A stretch of 35,247 nt of DNA, taken from IMG/VR virus record IMGVR_UViG_3300006805_000081, positions 1-35,247 of that record; one strand, written 5' to 3'. A program made the position numbers and the translations under genes. The DNA comes from a virus. Numbering within the stretch: the stretch's first letter is position 1; each line of letters starts with the position of its first letter. Of this stretch, positions 29,442 through 35,247 are shown in pieces. The notes under the pieces were generated by a model. It ran no database searches. It was not told the DNA's origin and saw nothing but the letters and a program-made list of their open reading frames with translations.

Positions 29442-29816
29442 TTAATCGTCGACCTCATCGTCGGCGCTATCGCGTGCATCTTCCTCCTGATAGCGTCGTG
29501 CGACCTTGCCCGGCTTTGCCGTGCCTTTCTGTACCGGATTCGGATCCGCCACAGAAACGCCGACAATGTCGAACCCCGCCGACCCGCTTCGTTCATCCTC
29601 GCGGATCGAGCGTTGCGTGATGCGCAGGGTCACTTCGTAGGTGCTGCCGTTTTTCCACTTGCGTGCTTCCGGCAAGTATTCGAGGTCAATGTCGAGATGC
29701 GGAAAGATCAGCTTTTCCTTGTTGCCACCAATAACTGATTCCGGTCCGTACATGCGCGAGTACGTCTTCCCTTTGATCGTGCGCATTTTTGACTTTTTAG
29801 GAGTTTCCTTTGCCAT
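29442..29816 (-). CDS. Hypothetical head-module protein, leaderless
   Basis: 124 residues, basic start (MAKETPKKSKMRTIKGKTY), a beta-rich centre (EKLIFPHLDIDLEYLPEARK, YEVTLRITQRSIRE) and an acidic tail (DARDSADDEVDD). Not recognised. ATG 29816 follows TATAAT by six bases; the residues of the longer frame upstream are the neighbour gene read out of frame. Confidence 0.62.
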   Translation of the reverse strand: MAKETPKKSKMRTIKGKTYSRMYGPESVIGGNKEKLIFPHLDIDLEYLPEARKWKNGSTYEVTLRITQRSIREDERSGSAGFDIVGVSVADPNPVQKGTAKPGKVARRYQEEDARDSADDEVDD

Positions 29817-29822
29817 ATATAA

Positions 29823-29828
29823 ATTATA
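29823..29828 (-). promoter_or_regulatory. TATAAT six bases before ATG 29816 (leaderless type)
   Basis: Minus TATAAT at 29828-29823 contains the stop codon of the upstream gene (TAA, 29826-29824) and leaves TTATAT before the ATG. No Shine-Dalgarno is present. No clear -35. Confidence 0.45.
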
Positions 29829-30246
29829 GACCCATGCCATGCATGGCACCACCGTATGTTCTACGTTCCTGTGGATTCTTTGGTGTGAGCTCGCGCTCTG
29901 CCTCATGCTCGAGCATCTCTATCGCATTCTCTCGCGGTACAAAAATTGCCAGTGCCTCAGTCATCATGCCCCGCTTTTCCATAAGGATCCGGCGCTCTTC
30001 CTTCTCGAGAGTTGCGTCATTCAAAAGCACGTCATTGATTTCGCGCACGGTCTTCGTGCAGTACGCTATCCACTTTTTCACGACTGGATGCTCGGCAAGA
30101 GACGCCTGTCCGCGTATCTCCTCCAGCATGCGCTCCCACGCATCCATCGTCTTCAAATCAAACGGATGCCACCGCGCGTGCTGTTCACGGACTGCGCGGA
30201 GCTTTGTCTGTACCCGGTCTATTTTCGATTTAAGGCGTGCGCTCAT
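29824..30246 (-). CDS. Hypothetical helical head-module protein
   Basis: 140 residues, helical and charged (MSARLKSKIDRVQTKLRAVR, AWERMLEEIRGQASLAEHP, REINDVLLNDATLEKEERRI), ending TYGGAMHGMGL. It follows the portal gene with an ATGA overlap. The glycine/methionine tail is flexible. By order it may be a portal-associated or head-completion protein; there is no recognised domain. Confidence 0.65.
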   Translation of the reverse strand: MSARLKSKIDRVQTKLRAVREQHARWHPFDLKTMDAWERMLEEIRGQASLAEHPVVKKWIAYCTKTVREINDVLLNDATLEKEERRILMEKRGMMTEALAIFVPRENAIEMLEHEAERELTPKNPQERRTYGGAMHGMGL

Positions 30247-32309
30247 GGTGTTACTACTTCGGTTATCTCATTACTAAGTTGTGCCGTCCCCTCAGGTGTG
30301 CCGGGAGCTGGTTCGTCTGTTGCTCGAGGAAATGCCGGACGGCTTGGCGCTCCTCCCGGTCTACCGTTCCCCACCGCAGGGTCAGCGCCTGCCATACCCT
30401 CTCCCATGCCTCCTGCAAGCTGTTTTTTGATCTGTATCTCACTTGCAATCATGATCGCGTTTTGCTGTGCGTAGGGAATGTGTTTGCGGGCAAATTCGAC
30501 GAGCTTCTCGTACATTTCGATGTCCTTTGCGGGGTCAGTGCTGAATGTCGTCTTCTGTGCAAAGCGGAAGATGTGCTTCACGAATGCAATGGTCGCGCCA
30601 CGGTTTATCATCGGCTCCTTGCCCGCTATGATCTCTTGCATTGCCTTTTCCGCCTCGCCAATCATCTCCGTGTCTGCCGTGTCCGAGAGGTCAAGCGCTT
30701 CGGTTATTTCGTCAGCGTCCCACTCGCCGTTGATGAGGAGCTGTCGGATTGCCCACTCCGGGTTTATACGGTTCGAGAGGTTTGCGTTCACGAGTATTTT
30801 TGCGAGTGTTTCGTCACGCTTCTGCTTCTTGATTGCGTTCTCACGGAATTCCGCTTGTCCTCCGGTTGCTTCCACGTCCCACTCAGGGTTTATGTCTTCC
30901 GTGAATGTGAGGTCTGCTTCAACGCCTGCAAGTCCGAGCATCTCGACTGCGGTTTCGTCGTCTAGGTGCTGAATCATGCCCCACAGGAAGCGCACGCCGA
31001 TCGCCTCGTGGTATTCGGTATAGCTCTTGTTGTAAAGCCCGAGACGGTCTGCCACCTGTTGCAGGTTGCCATAGTAAATTCCCACCTTGCTCTCTTCGCT
31101 CTCGCCCTGCGTGTCGCTCGTGATGCCGGTCTTTTTCCCGGTGTACGCGTCCATGAACTGGATCATGTCAATCGATCCGCTCACCTCAGGCGTCTGAAAT
31201 TCGTAAATGCCGGACGATATCTGCTTGAGGCCTCCCATGGTCGTCGCTTCAACGATGCCGTCAGGTCGCCACTCCAGCTCTTCCGGGTTCGGGAAGATGT
31301 TCGGGTCAAAGGCACGCATGCCGAAGTTGCGCTTCTGCCGGTTGTCGAGTGCCTGATTGAAAATAATATCGATCGCAATTGCTACCGGCCGGAGGTCGTC
31401 TGCTGGCGACTTTGACCAGAAGTTGAATTCGTCAGGATGCGTGTGCCACGCTTCCCACGGCCATAGTCCCGACTTGTCCATCTCCTTCAACGGCACAATG
31501 CGGATCCATGTCCCGGTTTCGTAGTCGAGCGTCACGAGGTAGCGCTTGCCCTTGTAGGTCGTGCCCCACCACGTCAGGTTGAAGACGCTGTCGCCGACGT
31601 AGTCGTATGAGTCAACGTCCAAGCCGTAGCGTGAAAAGCGCTCGATCTTGTTTTTGTACAGCTCCTTGTTTTTCTTCTTCTTGTCGTCAGAGGTCGCGCT
31701 CATCAGCTTGTTCACCTGATCCTTATCGTAAAAGCCGGACTCCACGCCTTCCTCAAGCTCCCACTCGCCTTTGAACAGGTTAATGCGCCCGCAGAAGCGG
31801 TGATTCTCGAGGTGCTCTCCTCCCATCGGCTCTGCGCCGAAGTCGTAGTGGTCTATGATCTCGTAGCGGTTTGCGTACTCAGGATCCGATTCGGTGTAAA
31901 ACTGGCCGATTCCCACGCCGGAGAATGCAGCAAGCTTTTTCTGATTCCGATCCTTGGCGCCCCAACGCATCGCGCGTTTACGAAGCTCCTTTCTCACGAT
32001 CTTGTTTGACATTTCGACCGCCTTCGAATCTGCCTTGTCGTCAGGGTTTGAGTAGGTGATGAGTATCTGCTCGTCGATCTTCGAGAGCAACGTGTCAACG
32101 TATCCGCCCATGGTAGGCAACGGCACGCTGAAACGTCCACGCAATCTCGGCAATGCTTGACCGTGATACAGGTCTTCGTTGATCAGGATCTCTTCCATGC
32201 GCGGTTGCTTGAAGCGGAACGCGGTTTCGATTTGCTTCACGCACTGTCGCGCGATGTCTTCCTTCATCCGTGCAGTCAGTCCATTTTCTTTTTTGGTTTT
32301 CTTAGCCAT
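30243..32309 (-). CDS. Portal protein
   Basis: 688 residues, the length of P22-type portals (about 725). A basic N-terminus (MAKKTKKENGLTARMKEDIA) leads to IETAFRFKQPRMEEILINED and VPLPTMGGYVDTLLSKIDEQ. Then come the portal wing and stem signature regions: FSGVGIGQFYTESDP, RYEIIDHYDFGAEP, LRPVAIAIDIIFNQALDNRQ, IYYGNLQQVADRLGLYNKSY and EAIGVRFLWGMIQHLDD. It forms the ring through which DNA enters and leaves. It stands after terminase and a coiled-coil gene in the normal order. ATG 32309 overlaps the upstream stop by eight bases. The C-terminal 60 residues are Pro/Gly-rich. Confidence 0.88.
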   Translation of the reverse strand: MAKKTKKENGLTARMKEDIARQCVKQIETAFRFKQPRMEEILINEDLYHGQALPRLRGRFSVPLPTMGGYVDTLLSKIDEQILITYSNPDDKADSKAVEMSNKIVRKELRKRAMRWGAKDRNQKKLAAFSGVGIGQFYTESDPEYANRYEIIDHYDFGAEPMGGEHLENHRFCGRINLFKGEWELEEGVESGFYDKDQVNKLMSATSDDKKKKNKELYKNKIERFSRYGLDVDSYDYVGDSVFNLTWWGTTYKGKRYLVTLDYETGTWIRIVPLKEMDKSGLWPWEAWHTHPDEFNFWSKSPADDLRPVAIAIDIIFNQALDNRQKRNFGMRAFDPNIFPNPEELEWRPDGIVEATTMGGLKQISSGIYEFQTPEVSGSIDMIQFMDAYTGKKTGITSDTQGESEESKVGIYYGNLQQVADRLGLYNKSYTEYHEAIGVRFLWGMIQHLDDETAVEMLGLAGVEADLTFTEDINPEWDVEATGGQAEFRENAIKKQKRDETLAKILVNANLSNRINPEWAIRQLLINGEWDADEITEALDLSDTADTEMIGEAEKAMQEIIAGKEPMINRGATIAFVKHIFRFAQKTTFSTDPAKDIEMYEKLVEFARKHIPYAQQNAIMIASEIQIKKQLAGGMGEGMAGADPAVGNGRPGGAPSRPAFPRATDEPAPGTPEGTAQLSNEITEVVTP

Positions 32310-32763
32310 GGGTTTGCTTCTGTGTGCGTACACGCGAGATCTCTTGCAGTGCTTTCCACTCCTCGCTCATGCTCTTGAGCTGATTCTTTAGCACTTTTTG
32401 GTCTTCTACTCGTGCGAATACTTCCTCGATGCGTTCATGTTCTTTTTGTTTCGCTTCGGCTACGAGGTTGCGGATCTCCTGCTCGCGCTTTTCGTGCTCG
32501 ACACGAATGCCGTTCAGAATTTCCATCGCCTCCTTGTCTTGAAAAACCCACGCACCGTTCAGTGCGTACCACGCTTTCATGTGCTTCATCACGCGCTCCA
32601 TCGCTTTCCATACCGGCTCTTTTTCAAACTTAGTGTGCGCGTCTTCGCCGATGCCTCCACGTCGATTTTCCTTTGCGAGAGCACGTCGCTGTTTTCTGTT
32701 TCCAAGGTCAACAGGAATTCCGTGTGCATCAAAATTCTGAAGCGTGGGAGACATTGTTTGCAT
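32302..32763 (-). CDS. Coiled-coil protein between terminase and portal
   Basis: 153 residues. GNRKQRRALAKENRR (near 21-35) is a basic region; the second half (residues 80-150) is a long coiled coil (EIRNLVAEAKQKEHERIEEV). Not recognised; it may be a head-assembly or portal-chaperone factor. ATG 32763 is seven bases after TATAAT with TGC before it (an extended -10), so the message is probably leaderless; a second in-frame ATG lies at 32754. Confidence 0.62.
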   Translation of the reverse strand: MQTMSPTLQNFDAHGIPVDLGNRKQRRALAKENRRGGIGEDAHTKFEKEPVWKAMERVMKHMKAWYALNGAWVFQDKEAMEILNGIRVEHEKREQEIRNLVAEAKQKEHERIEEVFARVEDQKVLKNQLKSMSEEWKALQEISRVRTQKQTHG

Positions 32764-32770
32764 TGTATAA

Positions 32771-32779
32771 ATTATAGCA
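32771..32779 (-). promoter_or_regulatory. Extended -10 (TGC TATAAT), leaderless type
   Basis: TGC (32779-32777) and TATAAT (32776-32771) stand seven bases before ATG 32763, so the transcription start is expected at or one base before the codon. It would drive the coiled-coil gene and portal. Confidence 0.5.
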
Positions 32780-32796
32780 CCGTGCAAGTTGACTCG

Positions 32797-34323
32797 CTAC
32801 CACTCCTGTGCATAGCGTCCGAATCCTCTTGTGTCCGCATTTCTCTGTCCCTTGCCGTGAACCGTCGGCGCTCTCCGGTCACCGCCTTCGTATGGTGTCT
32901 GCGGCACATACGGCTTCGGCTTGTATTCCTTCCGGTCCGGCTCTTCCGGCCACGCGAATGTCATAGCGAGTGCGTCTGCGGTGTCCGGGCTTTCGACCCC
33001 ATCGTCGGTGTACATGTCCTCCTTGCTCTTGAGTGCGATCTTCTTGCTGTCCTTGACCATGTACCTGATGTCCTCCAGCTCTTCAAAGCCACGGTCGCGC
33101 TCTAGCTTGCCTCCTGCCTTGACCCATTCGGCACATTTCCAATACATGAGCGCTCGCAGGTTTTCAAATTCAAGCCCGCGCAGTGATGCGTCCGGATCCG
33201 GCTTGTCGCCTCCCTTAACGCCACGCACATCCTTTCCGAGCTGTTGCTGAAGCAGGTTCCACAGTCCGTGCCCAATGCCTACGTTGTCGATGCCAATGTT
33301 CCGGGACTTGACCTTGTATTTTTGCGCGTAGTGCACGATTTTTGGTGCTACGAGCGTGTGATCGCTCTCCCGCGTGCGGAATACCACCTTTGCCCCAGTA
33401 ACCGTCCTCACGACGACCACAGTGCTGTTTCTGCCCCCTCCTGCGACGTCTATCGCCATCCTTGGCTCGCCCACCATCGGCGCCTCGTCTACTCCTGCCC
33501 GCTCAAGGTCTGCCTGCGTGAGAAGTGGCAGGTATCCGTCCTTGTCCGCTGCGTCTGCTTCAGGGAAGCGCACGTCGTATAAAACTTTGAAAATGTCGGG
33601 ACGCATTTCGTCACGCACCTCGTCTATAAATTCCTCGGAGATTCTTCCTTCGTCGATACCTTGGCGCCAGTCAATGCGCACCTTTCGGTACGCGGGATTC
33701 TTGCTCGCCTTGAAGAAGTGGTTTCGGTAGAAAGGGTTCCCGATCTGCATCAGGAAATTGTCCTTGTACCCGCCGAGCATGCGGATGATGCCCGCGAAGT
33801 GGTCGTCCGACAAAAGCGACGACTCGTCGAGTATGATGTTCGGGCTCCCGAAGCCCATCACAGCGTCCAGCACGTTTTTCTTGCTCTTGCCCTGTGCGGA
33901 GAGGATCTGCACTCCTCCAATCGAGCCGTCTGCCATGCGGAATGTGAGCCGGTCCTTGCTGCGTTCTCGGCGGATGCGCTCTGCGCTCTCGTTCGGCGGT
34001 ATTTCAAACTTCTTCGCTATCAGATCGTTGTCGAAGACGTGGTCGATGATGTACCCCATGATGATCTTCGCCTGATCAGCTTTTGGCGCCACAATCGTCC
34101 ACTTCTCCGGGTAGTGGCTCACGCGCGTCAGCGTCGAAAGCCCCACGGTGAAGCTCTTGCCGTATTGCGTGTACGTTCCTATCCACGAGCGCGGGTCAGT
34201 GCGCCCGGCGATGATGTCGAAGATCTCAAGCTGTCCCGGGGTCAGCGTGATCGGGTTTCCGCTCTCGTCGCTGTAGAGCTCCTGCACCAGTTTGTCTGTG
34301 ATTTCGTTGTAGTAGCGCTTCAT
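32797..34323 (-). CDS. terL: Terminase large subunit
   Basis: 508 residues. The motor drives DNA into the head and the nuclease cuts it. ATPase: a variant Walker A, GTYTQYGKS (49-57), then WTIVAPKADQAKIIMGYII and Walker B NIILDESSLL (163-171), then GNPFYRNHF. Nuclease: MAIDVAGGGRNST with Asp 292, IGIDNVGIG with Asp 346 and ESPDTADALAMTF (444-456), the RNase H-like triad region. The Walker A is unusual in having TQYGKS. ATG 34323 overlaps the upstream stop by four bases. The variant loop may weaken similarity scores but does not argue against function. Confidence 0.92.
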   Translation of the reverse strand: MKRYYNEITDKLVQELYSDESGNPITLTPGQLEIFDIIAGRTDPRSWIGTYTQYGKSFTVGLSTLTRVSHYPEKWTIVAPKADQAKIIMGYIIDHVFDNDLIAKKFEIPPNESAERIRRERSKDRLTFRMADGSIGGVQILSAQGKSKKNVLDAVMGFGSPNIILDESSLLSDDHFAGIIRMLGGYKDNFLMQIGNPFYRNHFFKASKNPAYRKVRIDWRQGIDEGRISEEFIDEVRDEMRPDIFKVLYDVRFPEADAADKDGYLPLLTQADLERAGVDEAPMVGEPRMAIDVAGGGRNSTVVVVRTVTGAKVVFRTRESDHTLVAPKIVHYAQKYKVKSRNIGIDNVGIGHGLWNLLQQQLGKDVRGVKGGDKPDPDASLRGLEFENLRALMYWKCAEWVKAGGKLERDRGFEELEDIRYMVKDSKKIALKSKEDMYTDDGVESPDTADALAMTFAWPEEPDRKEYKPKPYVPQTPYEGGDRRAPTVHGKGQRNADTRGFGRYAQEW

Positions 34324-34664
34324 GGTTTTTGTGGCATTGAACCTCCGGACGTTGGATCGTCAAAGCCGGATCGCGGCCATATGACTTCGAACCTATCAAA
34401 CTCATGCGCCTCGAGCGTGTCTTCCACCATCTCCTTGACCATGGTGTCCACCTCCTCCCGGTCGAGGTCGTCCCGGTACGATTTCACAACGCTCACCACA
34501 AGCCCGATCGCGTTGATCACAAATTCCAGCGTGTCCTCGCACGTTGCTCGTGCAAACTTTGGCCCGGATACCTTAAGGCGCACGGACCCGTCATCGTAAA
34601 TGTACCGGCGTATCAAAACGTCAGAGAATGCTACTACCTGCGGGTTTTTTGGATTGTCGCTCAT
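34320..34664 (-). CDS. Hypothetical protein between the terminase subunits
   Basis: 114 residues. A beta start (VVAFSDVLIRRYIYDDGSVR) and a helical centre (DTLEFVINAIGLVVSVVKSY, REEVDTMVKEMVEDTLEA) end in a Pro/Gly tail (GGSMPQKP). No family recognised. It starts in the ATGA overlap with the small terminase gene and ends in one with the large terminase. It could help the terminase or mark the DNA end; that is from position only. Confidence 0.68.
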   Translation of the reverse strand: MSDNPKNPQVVAFSDVLIRRYIYDDGSVRLKVSGPKFARATCEDTLEFVINAIGLVVSVVKSYRDDLDREEVDTMVKEMVEDTLEAHEFDRFEVIWPRSGFDDPTSGGSMPQKP

Positions 34665-35116
34665 GTCTTTTTTATTTTTACTTTTACCTTGGGCTTCCCG
34701 GCTAGTGCTTCCTTGGCGATCGCTGTGGTGCTTGTCAGTTGCTCGCGCACCTTGCCCGCGATCCGCTCTTCCTTCCTCGAGTACTTGCCTGCCAAGTCGA
34801 GAAGGTTTCGCACGTTGCCCTCGATCTCGCTCATCTGCTTTTGGTTCAGGTTCGCGGTCAGGTTCACTGAGTCCGGGAACAGCTTCTTGAACATGTCGCT
34901 GATCAGGCGCTCGTTTCCGCTCACGATCTTGAGCATCCATATTTCCTTTGGCGTGCATTCCCCAGTTGCTATCCGCTTTGCAAGCTCGGCACGATTGATC
35001 GGTGTATGAAAAAACTCCCACAGGAATTGCGCATTCGATAGCTCCTGATAGGCCGACTTGCGCCCACTGCGTGCTTTCTTCCCATGATTTCCGTTGTTCC
35101 CTATTCTTTTTGCCAT
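34661..35116 (-). CDS. Probable terminase small subunit
   Basis: 151 residues. The start is basic (MAKRIGNNGNHGKKARSGRK), then a helix-turn-helix-like part (RAELAKRIATGECTPKEIWM) and helices (SEIEGNVRNLLDLAGKYSRK) fit the DNA-binding and oligomer parts of small terminases. The lysine-rich end PKVKVKIKKT would contact the large subunit or DNA. Place and size support the call; the sequence does not prove it. A weak TACAAT (35176-35171) stands about 50 bases upstream. Confidence 0.6.
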   Translation of the reverse strand: MAKRIGNNGNHGKKARSGRKSAYQELSNAQFLWEFFHTPINRAELAKRIATGECTPKEIWMLKIVSGNERLISDMFKKLFPDSVNLTANLNQKQMSEIEGNVRNLLDLAGKYSRKEERIAGKVREQLTSTTAIAKEALAGKPKVKVKIKKT

Positions 35117-35180
35117 TGTTGTGTTGTGGAATTAAAACCGTGGAATCGCTCACTTTCGCCACTTTTCCACATTGTACCCC

Positions 35181-35247
35181 TTATTTCCCCTGCATGCATG
35201 CGTGTTGCATCGCTCTCATGATTTGTTCTGCGACCTGTGGGACGATC
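35181..35247 (-). CDS. dcm: 3' end of the Dcm-like methyltransferase gene (wrap-around part)
   Basis: This is the same frame as 1-855. Bases 35247-35190 repeat 58-1 and encode the last residues of the shared part; 35189-35181 add Gly, Lys and the stop TAA. It is not a second gene. Confidence 0.9.
   Translation of the reverse strand, partial: IVPQVAEQIMRAMQHACMQGK
35190..35247. repeat. Terminal direct repeat, right copy
   Basis: Identical to bases 1-58. See the left copy. In a circular map one copy must be dropped. Confidence 0.9.

Noticed and set aside
33661-34599. 312-codon plus-strand frame opposite the terminase
   Set aside because: Antisense shadow of terL; crosses two real gene boundaries.

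Overview
The window is one complete, probably circular, phage genome. Its first and last 58 bases are identical, and a cytosine methyltransferase gene reads without interruption across the join, so the unit length is 35,189 bp. Almost every gene is on the minus strand and most overlap or nearly touch. The one clear exception is a 45-codon membrane gene at 11995-12132 (+). I see no tRNA, CRISPR array, integrase or insertion sequence. The head and tail genes look podovirus-like: a portal, an acidic scaffold, a HK97/P22-type coat, a short adaptor, a propeller-like hub, two long internal virion proteins, and no tape measure or sheath.

Host: several proteins have the style of Patescibacteria (Parcubacteria) surface proteins. 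These are Ser/Thr-rich chains with repeated ATST/ASST motifs and a GIGSTTPFALLSV motif, a small lytic transglycosylase reading WGLAQIHLPAHP, and single-membrane-segment anchors. A Patescibacteria host is inferred from this resemblance and from nothing else in the window.

Layout in transcription order (minus strand, right to left). 35116-32797 holds the terminase genes. 32763-29000 holds a coiled-coil protein, the portal and small head genes. 28815-25631 holds scaffold, major capsid, a membrane-anchored capsid-associated protein and a small head protein. 25628-15802 holds a tiny basic peptide, a giant fibre with an internal membrane segment, small membrane proteins, a C39-like peptidase, the adaptor, the hub and a second fibre. 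15796-12136 holds two internal virion proteins. 11957-10309 holds an HNH endonuclease, an amidase endolysin and a holin-like protein, closed by a perfect 10-bp terminator (10257-10284).

Behind a good sigma70-type promoter (10188-10216) lies the replication and recombination block: a small membrane protein, RecT, a RecB-like nuclease fused to an FtsK motor, a stand-alone DnaA DNA-binding domain, and a 210-bp region with DnaA-like boxes and an AT-rich stretch that I propose as the origin. Then come small zinc-binding genes, RusA, a ParB-domain adenine methyltransferase split at a G7 run, and a transglycosylase. A last operon from about 1945 encodes a KH protein, a possible Acb2-type cyclic-nucleotide sponge, GroES, a small CxxC protein and a Dcm-type methylase. 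It reads as host take-over and defence evasion.

The most unusual items are the nuclease-FtsK fusion beside RecT, the DnaA domain with matching boxes at several operon heads, the leaderless-type promoters (TATAAT about 6-7 nt before ATG), and two places in the capsid module where three RNA segments can pair in mutually exclusive ways.
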